A stretch of DNA of 56,186 bases from Clostridia bacterium (GTDB lineage Bacteria > Bacillota > Clostridia > Oscillospirales > Acutalibacteraceae), in contig JAFODS010000068.1 of the NCBI GenBank assembly GCA_017380575.1, positions 1 through 56,186 of the forward strand. The letters run 5' to 3'. Below the pieces are notes generated by a model, which had not been told where the DNA came from, ran no database searches, and saw only the letters and a list, made by a program, of their open reading frames with translations. This document shows, in pieces, positions 35,080 through 43,116 of this stretch. The translations under genes were made by a program, and so were the position numbers. Position 1 is the stretch's first letter. Every line of letters begins with the position of its first letter.

Positions 35080-35390
35080 AAATTCGGGTTTGTAGGGTTC
35101 TTTATTTCGCACAATACATCTCTGTGTACGTAGGGACCGGCCTCCCGGACGGTCCGCAGATTCTGCTGTGTTAACGGACGGTCGAGGACGCCCGTCCCTA
35201 CGCAGTTGACTGAAACAGGGTTCGTAGGGGCAGATATCATCTGCCCGCGGAATTTATGCGATTTTTCGGGAACATAATATGTTCCCCTACAGGCACGATT
35301 TCAGAACATTGGTCGTAGGGCACGACGTTTACGACGTGCCGATATCCTTCAAAAATTACGGTGTGTCGCAAGCGTCACACCTGCAAGAAG
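35080..35390. repeat. Array A of GTAG-hairpin / hairpin-CTAC modules (REP/BIME-like)
   Basis: Three modules lie in a row: A1 35129-35202, A2 35223-35290, A3 35314-35384. Each begins (C)GTAGGG and A1 and A2 end CCCTAC(G), and each holds two separate hairpins with a short linker, for example GGGCAGAT/ATCTGCCC and GGGAACAT/ATGTTCCC in A2. Unrelated arm sequences still pair perfectly. The same modules occur inverted at 43.15-43.64 kb; A1 differs from its copy at four of 74 positions. The left border (AATTCGGGTTTGTAG near 35081) is also shared. Open frames across this DNA are artefacts of its GC-rich repeats. Confidence 0.88.
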
Positions 35391-35430
35391 ATTTAAACAT
35401 TCCGATAGATTTGGGTCTGTCTGTTTGTTG

Positions 35431-35561
35431 CCACCTCATCCGCCTCGTTCCTCGGCACCTTCCCCTCAAGGGGAAGGCGGAGAAACTACGCAAGTCCAAG
35501 GCTTCTCCTTGAGGAGAGGCTCCGCCGTAGGCGGTGGTGAGGTATAGGTTGCAACGCAACC
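35431..35561. repeat. Long imperfect palindrome (MITE-like element)
   Basis: The ends CCACCTCATCCGCC (35431) and GGCGGTGGTGAGG (to about 35542) are imperfect inverted repeats. Inside are two hairpins, CTTCCCCT/AGGGGAAG and TCTCCTTGAGGAGA. A further small hairpin, GGTTGC/GCAACC, follows at 35547-35561. There is no transposase, so it would be non-autonomous. The remaining stretch to 35729 shows nothing I can support. Confidence 0.75.
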
Positions 35562-35729
35562 GTTATTATATTCAGCGTCGCAGACCCGCACTTCTTCACT
35601 CTTATATCTTACTTATTACTTTCGGGATTCATCCCGACAAACCCGAACTTATCGTAGTCTTTTGTTGAGATTATGTCTTATTAATAAAAATAAAATTATT
35701 GCTTTTGTCATAAATTTTTCACAATCCTA

Positions 35730-35758
35730 TTGTCTTTTTTAGCAATTTGTTATATGAT
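35730..35758 (+). promoter_or_regulatory. Promoter of the second secreted hydrolase-like gene
   Basis: TTGTCT (35730-35735), 17-base spacer, TATGAT (35753-35758), 42 bases before the start codon. Confidence 0.65.
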
Positions 35759-35800
35759 ATTAATTGTAAAATTTCTCCATAAAAAACAGGAGGTAATATT

Positions 35801-37636
35801 ATGAAAAAGAGAATCAGCACAAAGTTAACTGCGGTCTTTGTTGCACTCACGCTTGTCTTTATGATTGGTGTACCTGCTTTTGCGGCACCCGACGAAGACG
35901 TTATGACAGCGTGTAAGGGCAATTGCGGCCAGTGTCCGTCACTCGTTATTCCGGGTATCTTCCAGTCAGAAGTTTTCCTTTACGACGAAAACGGTGAAAT
36001 TGCCGTAAACGCTGACGGAGAGCAGTATGCAGGTCCGTTCTATCTTGAATCAACAATGGAAATTGTTAAAGTCGCTCTTTCAAAGGCTCTTGTGCCGCTT
36101 ATTATGGCTCTTGTGCTTCAGCGCGACGTAGCTGATATGCTCGCAACAAATGTTGGCGAAGCAATCGGCGAAATCCTTATGACAAATATCAAGTGCGACG
36201 AAAACGGTGATCCTATCAAGGATATCCGTGCAACAAAGTATCCGACAAGCGTTGAATACCTTTCAGAACACGACCGTGAGCACATTCTTGATAACGTTCC
36301 TCTTCAGAAGTATATCGACGTTGCAGGTGCTGACCATCTTTATTTCTTCTCATACTACTCACTCGGCAATATGATTGATACAGTTGAGGAGCTTTACGAT
36401 TACATTCAGTTAATCAAAAAGCAGACAGGTCACGATAAGATAAACATCGTTCCTATCAGCCAGGGCGGTTCACTCGCTAATATGCTTCTTCAGATGTACA
36501 AGGACAAGGGCAGAGATATTTCTGAAGATATCAACAGAATCGTTTATGTTGTTCCTGCAAAGAACGGTTCAACTCTTGTTGGTGAAATCATTGAATACGG
36601 TCTTCTTGACGATGACGAGGCAATTTACGGTTATATGATTCCGAAGCTTCTTGAAGGCGATTGGTACAGTTACCTTATTAACCTTGCACTCCGCATTTTC
36701 CCGAAGGATGTTCTCAACAGCATTCTTGACAGTGCGGTAAAGGGTCTTGTTGACGGTCTTAAGTACAGTACACTCATCTGGGGTCTTTGCCCGAAGGAAA
36801 ATTATCCTGCAGGTGCAGAGATGTATCTTTCAGACGAAAGCACAAAGGAAATCAGACGTCAGACAGATATCTTCTATCAGGCACAGTGCAACGCTGACCA
36901 GAATATCCTTGATGCAATCGATTCAGGCGTTAAGGTGTTTGACATCTGCGGTTATAACTATTCCCTCTATGCAATCGTTGACAGCTGGGATAACGTAAAC
37001 GCTGACGGTATCATTCAGCTTGAATCAACATCAATGGGTGCTGTAAGCTACGGTGTTGACGTTGAGCTTCCCGAAGATTACGTAACAGAAAATCCGCACT
37101 GCACAAATTATGAACATAACCACATCGATCCTCACAATATCGTAGATGCCCGTGCAGGTCTTCTTCCTGACACAACATTCTATTTTTACAATCAGAATCA
37201 CGAGAAGACAGGTAACAACGACGTTGTTATGAGACTTGCAGTTGACCTTCTTACTGACGAAAACTTTGTTGATGTTTATTCGTATCCTGACAGATATCCG
37301 CAGTTCAACACAGCAAGAAACACAAAGGGTATCAACAATGATATCAAAGCTGCAAAGACTATGGACTTCTCAGCTATGGATCCCGCTGTTGCGGCAGAGC
37401 TTGAAGCTGCTATCGTCAAGGTAGAGGCAGAACTTGAGAATACAGTCGTTGATAACGAATCACTCGATGCTGCAAAGGAAGAATTCTATGCAGCAAGAGC
37501 AAAGGCTCGCGGTGAACAGTATCCGGCAGAGAATGATGATCAGACAAACGAGATTCTCGGCAAAATCTTCAAGCTCGCAAGCGATGTTACATATAAGTTC
37601 TTCGGTCCTCGCGGCTGGTTTGATATTATGATCTGA
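35801..37636 (+). CDS. Secreted alpha/beta-hydrolase-like protein (paralogue of 25000-26553)
   Basis: 611 residues with AGGAGG before the ATG. A signal peptide (M-K-K-R-I, hydrophobic core, V-P-A-F-A-A near 27) precedes a Cys-rich start (C-K-G-N-C-G-Q-C). A strand V-I-P-G-I-F-Q-S recalls the lipase oxyanion strand, and P-I-S-Q-G-G holds the presumed nucleophile Ser220. Shared with the other copy are T-G-H before the elbow, the L-P-E-D-Y segment, the 'D-A-R/S, L-P, TTF/CTW' block and Y-P-Q-F near the end. It is about 95 residues longer, including a helical insertion at 60-125 and a coiled, charged C-terminus (about 530-600). The gene stands alone between a repeat array and feo. Substrate unknown. 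Confidence 0.72.
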   Translation: MKKRISTKLTAVFVALTLVFMIGVPAFAAPDEDVMTACKGNCGQCPSLVIPGIFQSEVFLYDENGEIAVNADGEQYAGPFYLESTMEIVKVALSKALVPLIMALVLQRDVADMLATNVGEAIGEILMTNIKCDENGDPIKDIRATKYPTSVEYLSEHDREHILDNVPLQKYIDVAGADHLYFFSYYSLGNMIDTVEELYDYIQLIKKQTGHDKINIVPISQGGSLANMLLQMYKDKGRDISEDINRIVYVVPAKNGSTLVGEIIEYGLLDDDEAIYGYMIPKLLEGDWYSYLINLALRIFPKDVLNSILDSAVKGLVDGLKYSTLIWGLCPKENYPAGAEMYLSDESTKEIRRQTDIFYQAQCNADQNILDAIDSGVKVFDICGYNYSLYAIVDSWDNVNADGIIQLESTSMGAVSYGVDVELPEDYVTENPHCTNYEHNHIDPHNIVDARAGLLPDTTFYFYNQNHEKTGNNDVVMRLAVDLLTDENFVDVYSYPDRYPQFNTARNTKGINNDIKAAKTMDFSAMDPAVAAELEAAIVKVEAELENTVVDNESLDAAKEEFYAARAKARGEQYPAENDDQTNEILGKIFKLASDVTYKFFGPRGWFDIMI

Positions 37637-37652
37637 CAATAAAACATTATGG

Positions 37653-37683
37653 GAGGCAGTTGAAAAAACTGCCTCTTTTTTTT
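37653..37683 (+). terminator. Terminator of the second secreted hydrolase-like gene
   Basis: A perfect 9-bp stem (GAGGCAGTT 37653-37661, AACTGCCTC 37667-37675) with a long T run. Confidence 0.92.
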
Positions 37684-37704
37684 GAAAAATTTTCCTGAAA
37701 ATGC

Positions 37705-37733
37705 TTGACAAAACTGAAGTTTCGCGTTATTAT
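37705..37733 (+). promoter_or_regulatory. Promoter of feoAB
   Basis: TTGACA (37705-37710), 17-base spacer, TATTAT (37728-37733); the start near 37740 falls at the first metalloregulator site. Confidence 0.85.
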
Positions 37734-37740
37734 ATCTTTG

Positions 37741-37756
37741 GTTAGCGAAGGCTAAC
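37741..37756. promoter_or_regulatory. Metalloregulator operator 1 (GTTAGC-N4-GCTAAC)
   Basis: A perfect palindrome GTTAGC-GAAG-GCTAAC at the predicted feoA start point. It resembles DtxR/IdeR-type iron boxes (TTAGGTTAGGCTAACC-like). Iron-loaded repressor binding here would block the promoter. Confidence 0.85.
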
Positions 37757-37775
37757 TGTAATTTTGTATCATCTG

Positions 37776-37791
37776 GTTAGCTTAGGCTAAC
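37776..37791. promoter_or_regulatory. Metalloregulator operator 2 (GTTAGC-N4-GCTAAC)
   Basis: A second perfect copy, GTTAGC-TTAG-GCTAAC, 35 bases centre to centre from operator 1 in the feoA leader. Confidence 0.85.
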
Positions 37792-37828
37792 TCACAAAAC
37801 GAGTACAGGATACTCAGGAGGCACGGGT

Positions 37829-38050
37829 ATGAAAACACTTAAAGATATCAAGGTAGGCAAAAGAGCCACAGTTGTCAAGGTTCACGGCTCGGGTGCCCTG
37901 AAGCGAAGAATTATGGATATGGGAATTACCAAGGGTGTTGAAATTTATATCCGTAAAGTTGCACCGCTGGGTGATCCGATTGAAATGAATCTGCGTGGCT
38001 ATGAGCTTTCATTAAGAAAAGCCGATGCTGAAATGGTAGAGGTTGAATAA
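37829..38050 (+). CDS. feoA: Ferrous iron transport protein A
   Basis: 73 residues, an SH3-like domain with M-D-M-G-I near residue 32 and P-L-G-D-P-I-E near 48, standard for FeoA. A small cytoplasmic protein that interacts with FeoB and is needed for efficient Fe(II) uptake. CAGGAGG lies before the ATG. It is first in feoA-feoB-(Cys-rich partner), under a consensus promoter with two iron-box operators. Confidence 0.96.
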   Translation: MKTLKDIKVGKRATVVKVHGSGALKRRIMDMGITKGVEIYIRKVAPLGDPIEMNLRGYELSLRKADAEMVEVE

Positions 38051-38088
38051 ACTGTAAGGGCTCAGCCCTGTTAATTTTTACTTTGTCG

Positions 38089-38104
38089 GTTAGCGTAAAC
38101 TAAC
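38089..38104. promoter_or_regulatory. Metalloregulator operator 3 between feoA and feoB
   Basis: GTTAGC-GTAA-ACTAAC, one mismatch from the other two operators, directly adjoining the feoB ribosome binding site (AAAGGAG at 38106-38112). Confidence 0.78.
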
Positions 38105-38119
38105 CAAAGGAGAATGATT

Positions 38120-40231
38120 ATGTCAATCAAAATTGCTCTTGCCGGCAATCCGAACTGCGGCAAGACAACACTGTTCAATGCCCTCACCGGCTCTAACCAG
38201 TATGTAGGTAACTGGCCGGGTGTTACCGTTGAACACAAAGAAGGCTCATACAAAAAAGATAAAGATGTTATAGTAACTGACCTTCCGGGTATTTATTCGC
38301 TTTCTCCCTATACCCTTGAGGAGGTTGTTGCAAGAGATTATCTTGTCGGTGAGCGTCCCGATGCGATTCTTAATATCGTTGACGGTACCAATATTGAAAG
38401 AAACCTTTATCTTACAACTCAGCTTATCGAGCTTGGTATCCCCGTTGTTATTGCAATCAACATGATGGATATCGTCCGTAAAAACGGTGATAAAATTGAC
38501 ATCGCACTTCTTTCAAAAAAGCTCAGCTGTCCTGTTATCGAAATTTCTGCTCTTAAAGGAGAGGGAATTCAGGAGGCTGCTGAAGCAGCAATTGCAGCAG
38601 CAAGAGCTGAAAGAAAAGAGCCTGCACATATCGCCCATATTTTCTCGGGTGCTGTTGAGCATGCAATTGCACATATCGAAGAAGCTGCCGTTCATAATAT
38701 GCCTGAAGAACAGCAAAGATGGTATGCTGTCAAGATTTTTGAACGTGACGAAAAGGTGCTTAAAGACCTTAATCTTGATAAGAAAAAGCTTGAGCATATT
38801 GAATTTGACATTCAGGATGTTGAAAAAGAAATGGACGATGATGCAGAAAGTATCATCATAAATGACAGATACACTTACATAGAAAGAATTGTTCAGGCAT
38901 GCTGTAAGAAAAAGCACGCGGGAAGACTTACTGTTTCTGATAAGATCGACAGCATTGTTACAAACCGTGTTCTTGCTCTTCCGATTTTTGTCGCAATAAT
39001 GTTTTTTGTTTATATGATTTCAATCGGAACGGTTGGCGACTGGACAGTCGGATTTATGAATGAAACCCTGTTCGGTGAAATCATAATCCCTGCTGCTACA
39101 AACGGTCTTGAAGCGTTCGGATGCGAAGACTGGCTTGTAAGTCTTGTTGCTGACGGTATTCTCGGTGGCGTTGGATCCGTTCTCGGCTTTGTTCCGCAGA
39201 TGGTAATCCTTTTCCTCCTTCTTTCTCTTTTGGAGGATTGCGGATATATGTCCAGAGTTGCCTTTATCATGGACCGTCTTTTCCGCAAATTCGGCCTTTC
39301 AGGTAAGAGTTTTATTCCGTTGCTTGTTGCTTCGGGATGCGGAGTTCCGGGCGTTATGGCAAGCCGTACAATTGAGCAGGAACGCGACAGAAGAATGACG
39401 ATTATGACAACCTGCTTCATTCCTTGCGGAGCGAAAATGCCGATTGTCGGTCTTATTGCATCGGCATTTTTTGGCGGAAGTGCATTGGTTGCAACTGCAG
39501 CTTATTTTGTTGGTGTTCTTGCTGTTATTGTTTCGGGTCTTATCCTTAAAAAGACAAAACCGTTTTCAGGCAAGCCTGCTCCTTTCGTTATGGAGCTTCC
39601 TGCTTACCATGCACCTGTGCCGTCAAATATTATAAGAACAACAGCTGAAAGAGGCTGGTCGTTTATCAAAAAAGCAGGCACAATTATTCTTGCTGCAAGT
39701 ATTATCGTCTGGGTGCTCAACAGTCTTTCTTTCGAAGGCGGATTCCATTATATAACTGAGGCTAATGCAGGCAAATCCATACTTGAAAATATCGGTAATG
39801 CAATTGCAATAATCTTTAAACCTCTCGGCTTCGGCACATGGCAGGCTGCAGTTGCAACGATTCTCGGCCTTGTTGCGAAGGAAGAGGTAGTCGGTGTGTT
39901 TGGCTCACTTTCATCAATGGCAGATGCAAGCATATTCGAAATTTTCGGTGGAAATTCAATTGCAGGCTTCTCGTTTATGGTATTCAACCTTCTTTGTGCT
40001 CCGTGCTTTGCGGCAATGGGTGCAATCAGACGTGAAATGAACAATGCTAAATGGACTGTCGGAGCGATTTCATATATGTGCGTGTTTGCATATGCTATGT
40101 CCCTGATGATCTATCAGTTCGGATCATGGTTCTTCGGTACGGGCAATATAATCGGAACGGTTGTTGCCGTTTTGGTACTTATCTTTATGCTCTATATGCT
40201 TGTGCGAAAGAACAAGTACGAACAAAAATAA
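38120..40231 (+). CDS. feoB: Ferrous iron transporter FeoB
   Basis: 703 residues. The start is ATG 38120 with a 7-base gap to AAAGGAG; ATG 38114 is too close. The N-terminal G domain has G-N-P-N-C-G-K-T-T (P-loop), D-L-P-G-I-Y-S-L (G3) and N-M-M-D (G4). A helical spacer domain follows, then a membrane domain from about residue 280 with two Gate motifs; conserved cysteines appear in G-C-G-V-P-G and I-P-C-G-A-K-M-P. It imports Fe(II) in a nucleotide-dependent way. It is regulated with feoA, and operator 3 sits just before it. Confidence 0.97.
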   Translation: MSIKIALAGNPNCGKTTLFNALTGSNQYVGNWPGVTVEHKEGSYKKDKDVIVTDLPGIYSLSPYTLEEVVARDYLVGERPDAILNIVDGTNIERNLYLTTQLIELGIPVVIAINMMDIVRKNGDKIDIALLSKKLSCPVIEISALKGEGIQEAAEAAIAAARAERKEPAHIAHIFSGAVEHAIAHIEEAAVHNMPEEQQRWYAVKIFERDEKVLKDLNLDKKKLEHIEFDIQDVEKEMDDDAESIIINDRYTYIERIVQACCKKKHAGRLTVSDKIDSIVTNRVLALPIFVAIMFFVYMISIGTVGDWTVGFMNETLFGEIIIPAATNGLEAFGCEDWLVSLVADGILGGVGSVLGFVPQMVILFLLLSLLEDCGYMSRVAFIMDRLFRKFGLSGKSFIPLLVASGCGVPGVMASRTIEQERDRRMTIMTTCFIPCGAKMPIVGLIASAFFGGSALVATAAYFVGVLAVIVSGLILKKTKPFSGKPAPFVMELPAYHAPVPSNIIRTTAERGWSFIKKAGTIILAASIIVWVLNSLSFEGGFHYITEANAGKSILENIGNAIAIIFKPLGFGTWQAAVATILGLVAKEEVVGVFGSLSSMADASIFEIFGGNSIAGFSFMVFNLLCAPCFAAMGAIRREMNNAKWTVGAISYMCVFAYAMSLMIYQFGSWFFGTGNIIGTVVAVLVLIFMLYMLVRKNKYEQK

Positions 40232-40261
40232 AATCAAATCAAATAAATCGGAGGTGTTCGT

Positions 40262-40417
40262 ATGAACGTACCTACACTTATAGTTTTGGCAATTGTCGTG
40301 GCAGTTTTTGTCGGAATTGTTGCTAAGATGATTGTTGATAAAAAGAAAGGCAAATCCTCTTGCTCCTGCGGTTGTTCGGGATGTGCGATGAAGGATTCCT
40401 GCCATTCGGCTAAATAA
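40262..40417 (+). CDS. FeoB-associated Cys-rich membrane protein
   Basis: 51 residues, 30 bases after feoB, with CGGAGG before the ATG. One membrane helix (about 4-24) is followed by a Lys-rich stretch and a cluster of five cysteines in C-S-C-G-C-S-G-C plus D-S-C-H. This matches the small FeoB-associated Cys-rich family found downstream of feoB in Firmicutes, thought to help FeoB function or metal handling. The cysteines probably lie on the cytoplasmic side, given the positive residues after the helix. Confidence 0.88.
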   Translation: MNVPTLIVLAIVVAVFVGIVAKMIVDKKKGKSSCSCGCSGCAMKDSCHSAK

Positions 40418-40420
40418 ATT

Positions 40421-40461
40421 ATCGGCTTACAGATTTTAACTTTCTGTAAGCCGATTTTTTA
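40421..40461 (+). terminator. Terminator of the feo operon
   Basis: A perfect 13-bp stem (ATCGGCTTACAGA 40421-40433, TCTGTAAGCCGAT 40443-40455) followed by T6. Confidence 0.93.
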
Positions 40462-40468
40462 ATTTTAT

Positions 40469-41913
40469 TTATTTTGCTACTGTGCTGAAATTTTCTCTGA
40501 TCTCAGTAGAGTTGCCTGTGGTCAGGTAATAATCATATTCGAACGGAGCGTAGCTTTGAAGAGTCATTTTACGGATAACTGCGATATATGACGTTGTACC
40601 GTCAATGGATGGGTCGTGGTTTGTAGTTTTTTCTCTTTCAAATACACCTGAAAGGAATTCTGTTTCACCCGTAACATAAACACCGATACCGAAGCTGTCA
40701 TCAAATTCACCGATGAAAGCTGACCAGTTTTCAAGCGAATTGAATTTCGGATAACCTGCATCGGGCCAGAAAATCAGTTCAGGCTCGATTGAAAGGGCAT
40801 CGTTTGTCCACGGCTTGTCACCGCCGTAATAAACGTATCTGTTGAACGGCTCAATGCAGTAGAATGCGGGAATTTCCTGGTCGCGTACGTTTGCAACATA
40901 ACCTGAAAAATCAGTGAATCTGCAGGAAACTTTCACAAGGTCGCCTTCTATTGCATATGTTGCTTCCATATAAGAAGGTGTGATGTGTTCTTTCTCTTTT
41001 GCCCAATCAAGCGGCTGACACTTGATATAAATTGAATTCTCATCGTAACGAATGTCAATAATCTTGCTGTTTTCGTTAAACTGGTTACCGCCCTGAACAG
41101 GGTTGTAATCCCAGATGTTACCCATATATTCGCCTTTTTCGTAGCCTTGTCCGTCGAAAGAGCCGTAGTAAGACTGCTGTACAAGTCGGCCTGTATCAGC
41201 TCTGTTGATGAGGTTTACGTTTGAATTGACAACAGGTGCGTTGTATCTTTTTCCTGCGTCTGAGTCAACAAAAATACGTCCGTCCTTTTCAACGGCTTCA
41301 ACGTTGGAATTGAGGTCTTCCATATAACTCAGGGCACCGCCCCAGAGGAGATTTATGCCGATTTTATAAGTGTCCGTCTGAATGAAAATATCCTCGTCAG
41401 GAATTTCACGGTTAAAAACTGAAAAACCGTTAATCTTGATTTTCGCGGTTTCTTTATCCAAAGGCTCAAAAGAAACGGAGCAGATTGCATTCGCTTTTGT
41501 ACCCTCAAGCATATTGTCGATAAAAGAATAGAATGTTTTGTTTTCACCCGGCTCGAGAAAGAAGTTTTCACTTTTTTCAACAGCACCGCAACGGTATACA
41601 AGTGTACCTTTGATATAAGCATCTGTACTGTATGCGATACCGTAATAATTGTACCAGCCGTGTGTAATATCTTCCAATGCTATTTCCTTTTTACCGTCGA
41701 GTGTCAGAATCCCGTCTTCGATGATAACAGATTCATCAGCAAAAATTTTTTCATCATTACCGTTGAGAAAGATGCTTGTCTGACTGAAATTACCGTTCTC
41801 AATGTCAAAAGAGTCATCGTTGAGTACGGGCAGATAGCTGAACGGGTATGAAAAAAGCCGAAAATGAATGAAAGAACTATACTTAAAGCACGTCTTAATG
41901 TAATAAAAAACAT
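40469..41913 (-). pseudogene. Secreted beta-rich protein interrupted by a frameshift near the signal peptide
   Basis: The open frame 41677-40469 lacks a proper start. Reading upstream in the same frame gives continuous protein-like sequence (S-Y-P-F-S-Y-L-P-V-L-N-D-D) back to about 41855. The other frame supplies ATG 41913 with a hydrophobic signal segment (M-F-F-I-T-L-R-R, then L-S-I-V-L-S-F-I-F-G-F-F), preceded by CGGAG. The two join only by a -1 shift at the A6 run 41851-41856. Together they encode about 480 residues. The body has G-G-A-L-S-Y-M and D-T-G-R-L-V-Q-Q-S-Y-Y-G, reminiscent of galactose-mutarotase-like sandwiches, but no family is sure. It could be true inactivation, a one-base assembly error, or slippage. 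Confidence 0.7.
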
Positions 41914-42041
41914 ATAATCACTCCGTACGAATCTTTTTTATATCGTATCATAAGTACAGGTCTAAAAGCAAATATATTTTGGAATATTATTGTAATAAAC
42001 GAAAAAATCTGATATCATATCTGTCAAAGGAGAGTGTTAAT

Positions 42042-43031
42042 ATGTTTGGATTTATTACATTCATCAAGGGTATGGTAGCTGCCATACTGACGGTTTTACA
42101 GTTGTTTTTCGGAATTTTCTTCGGAGATTTCACAGCTCCTACTAAACCTCTGCAGGAGGATTGCAAGCTCAATTTTGCGGTGATTTCCGATGTTCATATG
42201 ACAGAAGAAAAAGCAAGAGCTGATATGCTTCGTTTCGGTCTTCAGGATATGCAGGAGTTTGAAAGTCCTCTTGATGCTCTTATCCTGTCGGGTGATATCA
42301 CAGACCACGGTGAGCGTGAGGAATGGGAAAATGTTGCAAATGCTTTTGCGGACTACACTCCCGCAAAGAATATAATTCTTGCTCAGGGTAACCACGACAC
42401 ATGGACAGGTGACGACGATTACGCTCTTTCAAGAGAGCACTTTTTTGAGTTTAACGAAAAGATTGCAGGTCGTGAAATTGACAATGTTTACTATTCAACA
42501 AAGGTAAACGGCTATACATTCATCGTGCTCGGCAGTGAAGCTGACCATACAAGCCAGACTGTCAGCGACGAGCAGGTTGCCTGGCTGGCAGAGGAAATGG
42601 AAAAGGCTTCGCAGGACGGTCTTCCGATTTTTGTTATCAACCATTGGCCGATCAATGAAAGCCACGGACTTCCCGAAACCTGGGGCGACGCCGAGCCGAT
42701 GCCTGATGACGGCGGTATCGGTGACAAATCAGCAGAGGTAGAAAAGATTCTTAAGTCATATAACAACGTGTTTTATATCACAGGACACATCCACAGCGGT
42801 TTCACAAAACCGGGTCAGGAAGATGTTTACGGATACCTCAGCGTTGAATCTGACGGTTCATTCCATTCAGTAAATCTTCCGCAGTATATGTATCTTACCT
42901 TAAGAGGCAGAATCGCAAACGGCACAGGCTTCACCTTCGAAGTTTATGAAGATAAGGTTGAAATCCGTGCAAGAAGCTTCTCCGCAGGTGTATGGTATAC
43001 AGACTACGACTGGTCATTTGATCTGGTATAA
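42042..43031 (+). CDS. Calcineurin-like metallophosphoesterase, membrane-anchored
   Basis: 329 residues from ATG 42042 after AAAGGAG; the longer frame lacks a site. An N-terminal hydrophobic segment (about 3-30) anchors or exports it. All metallophosphoesterase motifs are present in order: D-V-H, S-G-D-I-T-D-H-G, G-N-H-D-T, N-H-W-P, and T-G-H-I-H. The two-metal site would hydrolyse phosphomonoesters, phosphodiesters or nucleotides outside the membrane. Substrate unknown. Monocistronic, ended by the hairpin at 43059. Confidence 0.92.
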   Translation: MFGFITFIKGMVAAILTVLQLFFGIFFGDFTAPTKPLQEDCKLNFAVISDVHMTEEKARADMLRFGLQDMQEFESPLDALILSGDITDHGEREEWENVANAFADYTPAKNIILAQGNHDTWTGDDDYALSREHFFEFNEKIAGREIDNVYYSTKVNGYTFIVLGSEADHTSQTVSDEQVAWLAEEMEKASQDGLPIFVINHWPINESHGLPETWGDAEPMPDDGGIGDKSAEVEKILKSYNNVFYITGHIHSGFTKPGQEDVYGYLSVESDGSFHSVNLPQYMYLTLRGRIANGTGFTFEVYEDKVEIRARSFSAGVWYTDYDWSFDLV

Positions 43032-43058
43032 TAAAAAGTGCAACGTAAAAGAATTAGC

Positions 43059-43085
43059 AGACCTGATTTTTCAGGTCTGTTTTTC
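43059..43085 (+). terminator. Terminator of the metallophosphoesterase gene
   Basis: A perfect 9-bp stem (CAGACCTGA 43059-43067, TCAGGTCTG 43072-43080) with T5. Confidence 0.92.
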
Positions 43086-43116
43086 TTTTGGAAATATATT
43101 GATAATGAATTTACCA

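Noticed and set aside
35279-35512. 77-codon open frame starting M-F-P-Y-R-H-D-F in array A
   Set aside because: It is a translation of repeat modules; the same peptide start recurs in the inverted array (43265-43579 minus), has no ribosome site, and changes wherever modules are swapped.
41704-41913. 69-residue stand-alone protein M-F-F-I-T-L-R-R
   Set aside because: Its first part is the signal peptide of the frameshifted secreted protein; after the A6 run the sequence makes sense only in the neighbouring frame.
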